Assembly: GCA_002900995.3 (NCBI GenBank)
Contig: CM035305.1
Span: 992,001-1,056,000, forward strand
Direction: 5' to 3'
From: Ganoderma boninense
Lineage: Eukaryota > Basidiomycota > Agaricomycetes > Polyporales > Polyporaceae
Length of the DNA stretch: 64,000 nucleotides
The notes under the pieces were generated by a model. It saw only the letters and a program-made list of their open reading frames with translations, was not told the origin of the DNA and did not search any database. Positions 27,842 through 40,894 of the stretch are shown here, in pieces. Every line of letters starts with the position of its first letter. The stretch's first letter is position 1. Position numbers and translations under genes: made by a program.

Positions 27842-28654
27842 ATGCGTCTACCCCTTCTCTCCTTGCTTGTTCTCCCCCTCTTCGCTGCGGCATATACTGA
27901 AGACCAAATGGTCCTCCCCGGTGCCGACAAAGCGCCGTTCGTGCCAGTTGTCAACTCTGGCAAGCCCCTGCTTGCCGATTTGCTCACGATCGAGTCGTCT
28001 GCCTCAATATTCTTCTCTTACGCCCGGGAACTCGAGATCAGCCAAATTTTTACCGATTCCAATGCGCGGAGCACCGTCCTTGTTCCGACGAACAAGGCTG
28101 TCATTGCCCTGCCGCGGAAGCCGTGAGTTATTGCTCCTTCCTCAGCGCGCATGGCCTCAACGCCCCATTACAGTCACGAAGATCCCCGGCCGCTAGACGA
28201 TGGTGTGGTACTCTCTGAAGCTGACTTTGACGCTATGTCAAAGAAGAATGTCGAGCGGTGGGTGTCGGCACACATTATTCCGGTGAGTCCTATGCACCCT
28301 TCTCCGCCACTTATGAAGCCAGTGGCAGCCACCTCCGTGCCTTGCTAAACTGAGCGGCAGAAGTCGCCGATTTCCCTGGACATGAACGGCGAGTATGAGA
28401 CACTTCTGTCTGGGAAGAACGTCACCTTCACGGTCGCGAAGCGGGATCCGGATACTCCGGAATGGACTCGCGCGCTCCTCGATGGCTCCGTGCGCCTCAT
28501 TGGCATGAAGGAGGTGAGTCCTAATGTGAAGAATGCCGCGCGCTGTCCTTGCCGGGGTCTCGGCCATAGTATGTAATGCTCATGGAGGGCTTCTCCCGCG
28601 CAGGCATCCAATGGTGTCATGTATCTCCTCGATGGCACAGTCAAGCTCGACTAG
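27842..28654 (+). CDS. Secreted fasciclin (FAS1)-domain protein
   Basis: This is a small extracellular protein with one fasciclin-like adhesion domain. The start MRLPLLSLLVLPLFAAAYTED at 27842 is a clear signal peptide with cleavage expected after AAA. The FAS1 pattern follows: LLADLLTIESSASIFFSYARELEISQIFTDSNARSTVLVPTNKAVIAL (H1 box-like STVLVPTNKA), then VERWVSAHIIP and a C-terminal SVRLIGMKEASNGVMYLLDGTVKLD, the H2-like strand region. Four exons join cleanly: KP|HEDP, IIP|KSPIS and KE|ASNG, with the stop at 28652-28654. No GPI-anchor tail is visible. Its length, about 200 residues, fits single-domain fungal FAS1 proteins of the YLR001C/Mpb70-like kind. A role in the cell wall or matrix is inferred from family. 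Confidence 0.87.
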
Positions 28655-30403
28655 ACGGACTATATCAAACCCGGACCCTGAGCTAACATGATTCCTCTGC
28701 GCCTCATCTCTCTCAATGTACCACTATCGCCCCCTGTAATATCATTGGCCACTGCGGTTTGGACCATCGAACTTTCGGTGTCGCAGTTCCCGCGTCTGAC
28801 TCCTGCCAGCTCCCCCCGGCGTCTCGCTCAACCCCGGACACAAACGTACAGCGGACGTTGCGCTCACACCAATGCACCCCGTGTCCCTGAAAATTGCGAT
28901 AGCGCAGAACTTCAACGCACCAATGGGATTAGTACTTCCCCGCATCGTGTCTGGGCAGTGGGCACATCTACTGTGCCAACAAATGCCCCAAGCTTCTATG
29001 CGTCAGGTGCGCTGTGGCGGCCGCGGGAGAAGCCCTGTCTACACAGGTACGTAGTTCGCAGTAGTTTTGGAGTCTGTACGTACACATCCCGGTATTTGTA
29101 GATGCCACATAGGCGTATCGGGGATGACAAAAGCTCCTCGTTCCGTCGGATAGCCCCGATCCCGATGTGCGATACACCGCGCGCATCTGGATACAGGACA
29201 TCTTCTCCTCGGCAGCCCTGCGCTACAGTAAACGCCAATAGGACACATGTCAGACTCGTATCCGTAGCGTTCATTAGTGTGGCTGCGCCCCTGCTCGGAT
29301 ATTTGCGCCTGGACTACTGACCGGTCACTAACGAATTCTAGTTGGCCTGGCCTGGCCCTGAGCCAATACGTGGATAGGGCGCGAATAATGAATGAATGTG
29401 GATCAGCTTTTGGCCTACATCTTGTGCGCAGATTGAGAGGACCTGGCGCGCGGCGCCACCCTCGTTCAGTGGCTGGCACGAAGTACAAGGTATGTCTAAA
29501 TTTCTAGAAGCGGACGGCCCCCTTACCGCCCGAAGTCGTTCGATGGCTTGTGGTTGGTCGGTGGACTGAAATCAATCCTCGGCAAAGGTAATCCCGAAAT
29601 CCATGTGTTCCTCGGAGTACGTACGTACGTGGTTTCCAGACGCCATGAGTTGCTATCATGAATGGACGAGCAAATACTTGCATTCCCCCGCCAGTCGGCC
29701 GCGGTCGCGTGGACTCCAACACGAAGTGTTGTTGAGGCTTCAGTGCGGCTGGAGATTCAGCTTACCGCTGGCCAAGTAAAATGGCTTGACAGCCACCTCA
29801 TTCAGGGGTTGAATTTACGTACGTGGATGTCCTCTGTCCACCGGCAGCACTGCGGCCGTGGCCCTGGGATGGCGTGTTGACATCTTGGAAGATACCTGTG
29901 CGTAGATGTCCATGTCACCAGGAAACTTGCCAATGATAAACGATTTCCCATTCGGACCTTGAACAACTTGTAGGACAACCAGAATTTCTCAACGTAAATT
30001 TCAGTACCCTACGAACATGACAGAATATTTTACTGTCTAAAGCTCACAGAAAGTGCGACCTATCCGCGTTCTACTAGCGCTAACATACTAGACGAGACAG
30101 GCGCCGATAACGTCTTAGCGGGTAGATCGCGCAGATCATTTGCGGTTTTTCTACTCAACGACATCTGCACACTCCTCTCCGTACGACCTGGCCCTCAAAC
30201 AGCATGTCGGCCTGCTCGAGTTCAAATGCTGGACGATCTGCATGCGCAATTTTCACTTTACCGACGGGCTATCTACGCGTGCGGCTTGCATACGGCAGCG
30301 ATCGTCTATCATCGCTCGGATGCATCGTCGGATGATATTGTGACGTGAAGCGCACCCAGGCTGGCCAGAGTGCACACAATCTTAGGACGATCCTCTACAC
30401 ATC
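28655..30403. other. Intergenic, no supported gene
   Basis: About 1.75 kb with no frame that resembles a protein family. It contains several self-complementary TACGTA-type stretches, including a 14-nt alternating GTAC/ACGT run at 29617-29630. The last few hundred bases probably carry the promoter of the gene that starts at 30404. Confidence 0.4.
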
Positions 30404-31720
30404 ATGGCTGGACTGAAGCGCAGGATCAACGAGCTGACCACAGGCGAGATCGACCCGGTCGTACAGTCCCTGATACCGTTCGTCGCCGCCCTGGACAGAG
30501 AGGACGAGAGGACCGCCGGAGTGGTCGAGGCGATCGAAAGCTTGTTTGCCAAACTCAAACAGAATTCGGTACGCCGATCCTCTTCTCCCTGCGCATTATT
30601 CGTATTCAACTCGACCTCTCTTTCCTCGTGGCTCCGTTCGCATTACGGACCGGTTACGTCTGGATGCACCAACGATAGCGGGCTCCGTCGATTGCCACCG
30701 TGCTCGATCTGCAGGAGCTCCGCATTTTCCCCTACGGTCTGGAGTTCAAGGACGCTGCGGCGCGTGCTCTTGTGCGCCAGCGAGGCGGGGAAGAAGTGGG
30801 GGGAAACTTCCTGACTTTAATGAACACGAAGGCTCTGGTCTCGCTCGTCCGCAAGCACATGTCCACAGCGGTGCGTCGATCTTTGGTCCATCAATCTACC
30901 GCTACACGTGTACTTACAGACTAATTCAACTTTTGGTTGTCGTGCGTTATGCCCTTGGGCTTATCTTGTGTCCTGACAGTCGCTGGCCGGATCCCGGATG
31001 CTTGTCGATGTCATCTTCCTCCGGCTCGCGTCGGTGTTGAGTACAGATGCGGACTGCCTCTCGATCGTTCCGGGATGGACGGCCCTGAACACGCCACAAG
31101 ATGGCAAGCCATCGCTCGAGGGCGTCATAGACTATCTCGTCGCAAAGCGCCCTTCGAAATACTCTGGTGAAACTCCTGAGACCACTGTATGCGCTTAGTG
31201 CTCACAACTGAACACGCTTTTGTTTCAGGCCTCGTGCTGTCAGACCCAGTCGGGGCGCTGAACAGGCCGGACTTGCTGCACGCCGGATCGTCGAACATCT
31301 ACGAGGCCCGGACGTTCTCTGAGCTGCAGTCCGGGCTGACGCAGGCCGTCATGGCATCTGCGGCCGCGTGCCGGGAAACGCAGTACGTCTTTTCAATCGT
31401 GGACCGGGCCAGCGGTGGCTAGAGTGGTGTTAACTTATTTCCGTATAGGAAGGAATGCGCAAGGGGTGCTGTTACTTGCGGAGATCATTGGATATTCTTC
31501 GCTTACCAGGCACCCAAGGGGAGTGACCACGCGAAGTACGCTCGCACTGAGGTACTGGATATCGGGAAGGACGCCGAGAACCTAGATCTCGTCCTCGGAA
31601 TCCTGGTGGATTGGGTGCGTCCTTAGTCATCACGTAGCTCTTCTCTGTCTCACGTAACCTTCCGAACAGATTGAGAACGCGGAGGTGTTTGGACCTCAGA
31701 AGTACTTTTACATCGTCTAG
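30404..31720 (+). CDS. Uncharacterised five- to six-exon protein
   Basis: I do not recognise this protein. The start MAGLKRRINELTTGEIDPVV is at 30404. Blocks that splice in frame are an N-terminal helical stretch to LFAKLKQNS; RIATVLDLQELRIFPYGLEFKDAAARALVRQRGGEEVGGNFLTLMNTKALVSLVRKHMSTA; GSRMLVDVIFLRLASVLSTDADCLSIVPGWTALN with GVIDYLVAKRPS; GLVLSDPVGALNRPD to AVMASAAACRETQ; and KECARGAVTCGDHWIFFAYQAPKG to NAEVFGPQKYFYIV, with TAG at 31718-31720. The middle and C-terminal part (IDYLVA, SELQSGLTQAVMASAAACR, RGAVTCGDHWIFF) has the flavour of restriction-enzyme-like or Crinkler-associated proteins that are expanded in basidiomycetes. That resemblance is impressionistic. It borders the long gene-free region. 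Confidence 0.72.
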
Positions 31721-34700
31721 CTCTGAGTTTATCCCGATCGATATAGGAATGTTGGATACCATGTACCTGGCCGTGCCTTGAATATACCCTGGTGAGTTTG
31801 AGCTCGTGAATAGGAGCATGCCGTGCGCTAACCCTGTATGAGGTTGCATGTCTTTGTGTGCTGTGCGATCTCAAGATCACAGCTAGATCAGCGTGTATGG
31901 GCCAAGGCAAGGTAACAAAGTGGCGAGAAGGCGTGCTAGTGTGGGGAATCGGTAGTTAATTTCCTGACGTCATACATTGTCCACTTACCACGAAACCCAA
32001 AAAGGGAGCGACGATCAGTTAGCCCATCGGCCGAGCACACTCCGGGCACCTGGCCACTGCTCAAAGTTGGTTTGCCAGAGCAGTCTTTCTCTATTCAAAC
32101 CCTTCTCGGGCTGCGGACAAGTCTCCCTGTCAGCTTCTTGACGCGGATCCTACAAAATATGGTACGCAGCGACGCTCGGATTGTTCCTATTCTCGGGGTC
32201 CCCGGGTTAAGTGATGCATTCAAACGCACATCGTATTCTGATACAAGCTACCATCCTATTTACAGGTCTCGGGACCTACAATTCCAAGATTTCTCACCGC
32301 AAAAACGAGGCTCGCCGCCATACTTAGATGTTCCAGTTTCGCAGTCGTCTAGACACTGAAACCTCTTCTCGTATTACATCTGTACCCCGCTCCACGTCTG
32401 CTCTCACAGGAACTAACCCCATGATATGTCATTCTCCGCTTCGCCGACCAACATTTTTAGACGGCGAGAACGATGATCCACCGACGCCCCGTAGAATCGA
32501 TTCTTTTTCTCACCGAACCAACATTAGCGGGCTAACGCTAACCAGCGTTGCCACTTCTTACAGACAGTGGGTACAGTACGGGTGCGTCACCAAGCAGTGG
32601 CTTTGTGCATAGACTGCCATGGGAGCATGGACCTCCCGTGCGGAGAGCGGTGCGTCAACTCTGTCTCAACTCCAGTTCATATCGCAGCATTTTGACAGCT
32701 CTACATGGCGACAAATGCGCAGGCGTGCAATTGCAAACTTAGGGCGCGCCCCCTCTTGAGCGTCATACATCCTTTCTTGTCAGTCTCGTCTCATGAACTG
32801 ACCAACGCACTTTACTTAGATGTGGCGACCGCGCTGCCACGGTGCAACGAGAATACAAGGATCCCGACCGTTTCCAGGGGCACCTTGTTGACGATCTCGG
32901 AATAACTTCCCGCCTTCAAGCTCTGTCCGGTCTTTTCTTCATAGCGCCTTGCTGGTTGTTGCCCCTTGAGGTATGTGAGGTGTCCCAACCGCGGTCTCCT
33001 CCAGTCTCCTTCTCACTCTCAGCCGCATTCCACCCCCCGCTGAATTGCGCTAAGGTTTGGGCGCAGACAACTGCCAGATGGCGATAGGCTATGCAGTATT
33101 CGCATCGCTGTCATTACTGTCAAGTGGCCCACATCTCATGCAGATGCCGTCTGGCCTAGTGCGCCGCCCGTTCAGCGCAGGAAGTTACAGTGTATGTGGG
33201 AGCATCAGCGCCAGGACCAGGGGTCACCGGCATGCCAGTCTACTACCCAATCTTCATCGTCGCCCCAGATCTCATTTCTTGAGCACCACTTTTGCCCGCT
33301 CCATCCGCACATTCGCATCTTCCTTCCACGCCTCTTCTCGAGGGCCTTTCTGCCCGCACGAGGCCGGTGCGGGCCACGCAATGCTTACTTACTTGCTGGC
33401 GACAGGAGCTATTTGCACGCCATAGCTTCCGTGTGGCTGGACCATGCCTCCGTCAAGGCCACACCTACGTCTCGTGCGTCCCCGCTATTCAGGGCGTATT
33501 GCCCCTACTTATTTTCGCCATTCGATGAGCCCCAGAACTCCCGGAGAGCGGCCATGAGGCTTTGCTTGCTCCATGATGCACACAGCGGAGTGCCGGCCAC
33601 CGGACTCAGGTCTTTCACGTCCGGCTGAGACCTGTGGCCTGCACTCGACTGCCCCTGCTGTTCCTAGTGCCGACTGTGCTGTATATGCATCTAGCAAGTG
33701 TTCACCAGTGCTCAATACGCGAGCAAGCGCTAGGTGGGAGACGGTCTAACCTCTTTGAGGGTCCACAGCGTTTGTCATTGATTAAGGCAGCCAGCTGGAA
33801 TGCGTCGATGCCCACCCTTAGGCTTCTCTTCTCAGGCCGGCTGCGGGGTATGGGTGCTTAGCGCATCCGTCCCGCCGAACACATTGGAACCCCGTGCAGC
33901 CTAGGTGAGTGGGGGGATGTAATTTACAGGCTAACCAAGGTGACAGCGCGGCCAAGCCCCGGAGGTATTCGCACCAGCCCTGACGAGCTGGCAAGAGGCG
34001 GGGTTGGAGGCCCTGAAGGAGCCGCTCGTGGGCTTCGTTTACATACAGATGACGATGACGCCGGCGATGACGCGCGGGCGGGTCGGGCGACATGAGTTGG
34101 CGGCTCCACTAATGCCTTGTGTTGCGTGACAGGAAAGAAGGGGAGCACAGAATATGGAAGGAGGGCGTGACATGGCGATGTGCGTATGTTTGGGATGTAT
34201 TGGGTGCCAGGGTGATGATCGACTACTTCACGCGCTGGCGATGCCCACCACATCCGAAGCAGGTCGGAGGCACTATCTTCTAGTGAGACTCCCGTGTTCG
34301 CGCTAGCCATCGTGTGGTACGTTTGGCGTCCTGTCTGCGCCGCAGGGTGCCCGAGCTTCGACGTTCTAAGGTGCGTCGTGTCTGGCGCGTCCGCTCGGCT
34401 AAAGTTGAGGGGGGTTACAAGTTGATATGTATTGACAGGAGTTACTGCTATAGAGAAATTTCTACGGCATAACCTACCCCGCACTCAATGTTACATGTCA
34501 GCGGACTAAAACGTACGAGGTGTTGTGTTGTATTCCAGGGTCCTTGATCAACGGAAGTATATACTACACCTTCATGTCATCCCACCCAATTGCGTGGCAG
34601 CGTCCAGAGACGATAGGTCGAGATAGGCGCGAGAAGCACGCTGCCGGGGCATTGAATGTTGCGCAAATGCTCCCGGCCTGCCGCCCAGAAGTTGTCGTCA

Positions 34701-37700
34701 AGCTCTCGATGACCGCATACCGAAGGCGTTCAAGTTCCAGCCTGGGCGGGCCACACGCCACCGCTGCGTCTAGTACGTGCGTACATCGCTATCCCCGATG
34801 CCGGCGCATGATTGATGATTAGGTCTGCGATATTACGGTGCCGTGGACCTCCGGCGACTCATCGTACTGTCACGGTTCGGGCTTTCACTCCTCCGTGGCC
34901 AGCTGGATACGGCCCGCTGACGTGGACTCGGGCTCGGACGCTCTTTGTGCGCTGACATGGGTTATCGTCGTGACTGTGAGGGTACTCTGCATGCCCCGCG
35001 TTCACCTGACCTGTCCCATGAGCCATGAGGAGCGGAGAACAGGCATACACCATCCGCAGTGCACTCACGAGTGTTCGAAGTGCGTGCTCTCTTCTTTCTT
35101 CTTTGGGGACACACCACATTGCTAAGCAAGAACCCGGGCATTACAAATCCGATAATCCGGAGCTATGAGAACATCTGTGAAGCTTCGACAGCGTGAGCGG
35201 TCACGTTCGCGCGAAGGTGTTCCGTTGTCCCCAGAATTTGGCAGGAGGCGAAGTGGCTAGACTGTTTCCGTTCCCGCGATTCTACTACCTCGCCTCTTCT
35301 GCCGTCCATCCAGTTCGGCTGCGCTCAGTCTCCTGTGGATCCTGCGTCCTCTTCAGGTATTGTGCGGAGGCGAGTCGGAGCCGGCAACTTCGTCAGTTTA
35401 CCGCTCATGCACTGGTAGTAAAGGGATCAAATACAATGTCTACACTGCGTCCGCATGACCATTGACCCGTTTGCGGTGCTGTTGGTATGAACCTAACGAT
35501 CCTCACACGACTTCTGTACCCCTTCATATCATACCGTGTGTGCAACTCATACGGACTTCGCCCCCAACTGCTTCTCCCGCTTCTTGCCCCCCCTTCGATT
35601 CCTTCTGAATTGTATTGGTCAGTCCCCTCGCGCCACTTCTCAGAAGCCCCGGAGATCGCGAGGCCCCCGCACCGTGTTCGCACATATCCAGCAGGACGAG
35701 CCTCGCAATGGCAAAACGCGCATTGGCACGCGCTACTTCCCGGCAGCACGCCCACTCCGCCGCCTTCGACCCCCACGCTCGGGGTTCGAGAACGCACCCC
35801 TTTGTCTCCCGCACATTCTGCAGGTTCCTTTCTTCCGCCTTCGTGAGGCTTACGAGCGGTCACGAGGGGACGCAGGCTCGTTCGCATGTGCCGTTCGTGC
35901 GTTGTGTTCGAACCCCGCCATCCACCATTTCCAACCCTCCACCCTCTTCACGCGTGCGCGGCCGACAGCCGAGCTCTGGAGAGAGAACTCGTGAGGCACT
36001 CCCGTGCCCAGCTGCATGCACGATACAGCATCACCGGAAGCCACGGAATCGGATGGGCATCGCCCAGCCCGAGCAGCGCATGGCTCACACCGGTCCTGCG
36101 CGGCAAGGATGTAATATGCGCCGCTTGTCAAGATTAAATGTGCAAAGAAGCCGAAGCCAAAGGCCCCTCTCGCTAGGCCGCGCATCGCCCTTAGCGGTGG
36201 GGTTGGTGCGCGAGGGGCACGGTGGTCGGCGAAATTAATGAAATGGCACGGCGTCGCTGACTCACCGTGAATGAGAACAAGAAGGAAGGGGACAGAAGGC
36301 TCGGCTTTGGGGCTGAGATTCAGAATACGGCGAGCCGCGCGAATTGAAGTACCGCGCGCGAGCCGACGAGCTTCGCAGGAGCAGCGCAACGCCGCGCAGT
36401 GGCACGATAGTGTGGGGTGGGCTGGGGTGGGCCATTCGACTTGTATGTCGTCGCATAACTTGGTGCCACACCGAAGGACTCGGGTAGACGAGCCGAGCCC
36501 TGGAGGTGTGGAACTGAAACCTTTATTCGGCGCAAAACAGAAATACCAGTCATGATAAGCACACAAAGAACTCAGGTCCCTGTGACACCATCGTCGCACG
36601 ACGCACCAAGCTGCAAGTCCGCTCGACCTAGGCTTGCTTCTCCGCGGGGAACCTCTCGAGCGAGACGCACCTCGCCAAACGGAGTCGCAAATTGCGGCCG
36701 CGGTAAGAGCGCGATGGGATGCGATACATGAGGCTTGGGCGGTGTTGGGAGGAGTGTATCCCGACGACGGGGATCTGATGTCGTGCGCGGTGGATAGAAG
36801 GATGCAGTGGAAGGCTGAGGACGAGGACAAGCATCGAGAACGTCGAGGAGGCATTGACTGCGAGCGTGTGCCGTCCCGGCTCGATCACCTGTCCCCGGGC
36901 CCGCCGATCAGGGCCGCAACCCCCGAATGGCCTAGCCTCCCCGTCCCGCTCCAAGCCGCCCACCTCTCCTCCGGTCCGTCGGGCCCGACTCCGACTTGGG
37001 TGGCCGGTCGATGAGCGATGTTCTTGCGCTCCTTGTGGTTTTCGAACCTGCCTGGCACGGCGTCCAGTGGCAGTTGCACAATGTGCCAGGGCTTCCTGTG
37101 CGTATCCAGACCGGCATTCCTGCCGAGATACTGAATGTGTGGTCCGGGAGCTGGGCTCGTGGCGGAAGCAACCCATGGCGTTACTGACACGGGCGTGCCG
37201 GTATTCTATCGCACTGCGGGGTAAGTGGTTCAGCGTTTCGCTGCCTGATACACACCCAGACAAAGGAAAGGAAAGCGGAACGCCCGTTCGGACATCTCAC
37301 CTGAGTCCGTCCAAGCATCCTGGTCGTCCAGGGGCAAAACATCGACAGCGAAGCAGATCATGGGAGCACCCCATTGGCCATCCCACCCAGCTCATCTTCC
37401 TCGGGGAAGCACATTTGCGAAGGCGCGAACCCCGTGTATACAGACAGTGTGATGAGCATGCCGTCGCCGAGCGCTGAGTGCTCGGCTTGCCAGGGGCGCA
37501 GGAAGAAATGCGGAAGGTACACACCCTCCCGCATCCAGGTCAGGAAGCAGGAAGCAGAAGCGGGTCAAAATTTCTCTTCTCGCCTGGGACTGGGAACTGG
37601 CATGCTGGCGAGGGCATTCGCGGTGCATTCTGGGGGCGCACTAGGAGCGCGGCGGACCCAGACGCGGTCTTGAAGTTCAGCGGAGCACTTCGGAGGGTGG

Positions 37701-38360
37701 AACGCCGCTCTTCTGGGCATGCTCAGGCAGCCACCGTGATGCAGGAGAGAACTCGACCTGCAGCAAGGAGAGGAGAGTTAGCCGCCGCGTGGGTTAGATT
37801 ACACGCGTCCGGAGGTTATCTGCACAAACAGCCTTGTAGGTTTCATCTCAGTCAAATTCAAACCTTGCACACTCACAGAAAGTAAGCATATGCCCGTCCA
37901 AAAGCCTCTTAGGGGACCGGTGCTCCCCTGTTCCTATGCATTCGGCCGAACCACCCAATGAGCAGCTGAAACCTTCTGAAGCACGAGCAGTGCGCACCTA
38001 TACAAAGCGAGCCCATGCGGACCCGGAATGAAGCGAGGCGACGTCGCGAGGTGTGGCACACGCATCGTCTGGAACCTGCGCAAAGTACCCCTCTAGAAGC
38101 CGGGACGCGCGCAGCTCTGTCAGAGTTCAACCTTGAGCAGAACAAAGAAAAGCACCCCGGCTTCGCGCTGGACGTTCCTCAACACATCCGTGCGATGCGC
38201 GACGTCGGCTTACGCTTCGCATGCATCCGATTGGTCTGATACACCCTAAGTACGTGCGCACGGTGCGCACGCCCCACACCCAACAGAAGTCTGCGCCCGG
38301 TTCTATCTGAATCTCCTCGTAGACCGTGGGCGCGCAGGGAAGCCGAAGCACGCTAGCGCT

Positions 38361-38370
38361 CCCCCCCCCC
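38361..38370. repeat. C10 homopolymer
   Basis: Ten consecutive C residues in the gene-poor region. It is prone to slippage and to sequencing error; no function is implied. Confidence 0.9.
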
Positions 38371-40876
38371 ATCGCGACTTCAACCGGGGAACGGTCATCT
38401 GGATTCTGACCCAGGGAGGGCAAGGCCTTTGGGCGCCCGCAGACGCGTCGGCTGGTGCGCTTGTGTCGCTGACGTCGACTCTCGAAAGTCTCTCCTCGCC
38501 AGACTGCGTGCAGGAAGAGGCAAAGGGAACGATGGCGGGCGGGGCGGATGCATGATGGATGGGTAGAGGAGGAGGGCGGATGGTAAGATTTGTCCTGTAC
38601 GTGCGCCAAGCCAAAGAAGGAGAAGACTTCGCGGTCACGCGCACATCCTTCCCAAGAACGCGAGTCGTCGAAGTTTGAACTTCTGTCGGCGCTCGAGTGC
38701 CGTGACGCCGCGTACAGTATTGCACGGTCTGCCCTGGCTGCAGGATGGCTGACTTCCACAGCACAGCACGGCCGACAGATGAGATTGGTGACTATTCCTG
38801 TACGTAACACGGAGTGAGAGCGGGCGGAGACAGGGTGAGTATTGCAACGGCAAACCTTCTGGAAACCGTATGCTAGCCTCCATGCCAGGGGCTGGTGATA
38901 TTGCTATCTCCTCAGAAGTATTTGCTTGAGAGTGGAGATTTCTGTGGACGAGAGCGAGCTTGGGTTGAGCATCATGTGGTAGGCTACTCCGCTATTCCGA
39001 AAAACTTACCAGCGCCCTCGCCCAAGGGGTTAAATGACGGTCGGTCGTTGTGTGTTCCAGATAAGGCCTCGCAAAACCTACCGACGCTGCATCTACAAAT
39101 CGCCTGAGTATCCGCTGTGGCGCAACAAAATTTCGAAACATAAGATGCGCGCGGAACCCGCCGTAAGTACTCAACTGTACTCACCCGCGACCTGACGTCG
39201 CGATCGCCCATTGCCCGATACATTATCTGGCATTCCTTATCTGCGCCCGACAGGTGGCCGGTACTTAACTTCAATAAGTACTAGCGGCCACCCTCGCGGA
39301 TGCAAAGCGATGCCAGCAATATTCCAGCAAGGAAGTTCCAGCGCAGACGGCAGCGCGCGGCAGTCGCGACGCAGAGACACATTCGGTCGTGGGCGGCATC
39401 CGCCGGGGCTCCAGGTGACCGCCACTATGACCAGAAGAGGCACTCTGTCGTCCCTCGGACGACCGACGGGGCGCGCATGACTCGCGCCGATAAGCAAATG
39501 CTCTGGAAAGCGCGAGCCCTGTAGACGTGAATCGCGGGGCTGGAATTGTAAGTGAGCTGAAGCCTAGGATGCACCACTGTTTAGCCTGGGTGAACAGTAA
39601 ACCCCGCGCAGTGGCAGCATGAATATGGACGGTTCAGGCCTACTTACGAGAGAGCTTGCGAACGCAAGACGTGGACGGAGCTGCGACGGGCATCGATAAA
39701 CCCCCCGCCTCCAGTAACCTCCCCGACGTAGCTGGAAGAAGGATTTTTCCGCAATCAGGTAGCCGCGCTGACAGACGCCGAGCCTGTTTTTTTGACGGAA
39801 TGACAGGATCGATCCAGCAGCGTACGTCCGGTTGGCCCAGGGTCGTCCCTCGGAACTGCAGAGAAGCCTAAATGCGGCACGTCGCTACCAACCTCCTCGG
39901 ACCCCTGCCAGTGCCCGTGTTAAGACAACGGGCGTCCGGCCCGCAAGGCCAGTCGTACGGAGCGTAGCCTTACATAGGCCACGCTCAAACACTCCTGGAT
40001 AACTATCAGATTGTGCGTTAGCAATCGCTTAGCATGCTAGTACTAGTGCAAGGTGCGCGGTACGCCATTCCGCTAGCTATCGCACCAGAATGACTCGAGA
40101 GATACCATCAGCGTGATCACTGGAACAACCTGAGCTCGAGTCTCGTCACGTAAGTGTGTCCGAATGTGGGTCTCAGCTAGCGGTCCTCCCGCATATGACA
40201 AGCACGACGGCGCCCCAGCTAACACATCCGCGGCACCGTCAAGCGTGTCACATCTGAAACGAGCCCATCTTCGAACATCTTCGAGTCTGTGGTGCATGCA
40301 GCATGCCCGCCTCCGGGACGCGTCCCCGGGACGCACGCCTACGCACGTACATACTGAAATACGCACCCCACATGCAGGCCTTGCGTTGAAACTCAGCCCC
40401 GAGGTCACCAGGTGGCGGATCCCTACAGCACCCTCGAGTTCCATACCGATCTCAGAGACTGACAGGCCTGCCCCATGCACCAAGCTTCAAGACCCAAGAT
40501 TCAACGAATCCTTACGTGTACGTGTCACGGCGTGCGGTATCGCTCCTACCTACTTACCTGGTCAGCTGCAGTCCACCGCCCACCGCCAACGCGGTTCGTG
40601 TTCCTAGATCGACGCGACGTGCGCGCCATAAAGCGAGCCGCATTCCCAATCCCGCTCCCAATCCCGGCCGGCGCATCTGCATCTAAGAACACCCTATCTT
40701 GACGCGTGCGCGCCGGGACGGAGTTGTTGGGGCAGGGGCGTCGGCCTTCGTCTCGGATGTGCATGCCGTGATGCGGGTGCGTTCCGTCGACTCCGAGACG
40801 CTGCAACGAGGCGGCACGCCGCCAGCTGACGCGGTCAGGTGAGGGAGGGGACGCGTTGGCGTGCCAAGATGTAATA

Positions 40877-40894
40877 GATATGGATATGGATATG
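40877..40894. repeat. GATATG hexanucleotide repeat, three units
   Basis: Three perfect tandem copies of GATATG lie inside GC-rich non-coding DNA. This is a simple repeat with no evident gene context. Confidence 0.85.

Noticed and set aside
33818..34484. Minus-strand frame beginning near 34300 with MASANTGVSLEDSASDLLRMWW
   Set aside because: A single attractive stretch, but it runs into low-complexity sequence and no further exons support a gene.
35850..36854. 334-codon open frame on the minus strand
   Set aside because: Ser/Arg/Ala/Cys-rich, no conserved motif, no splice pattern; several overlapping frames are also open.
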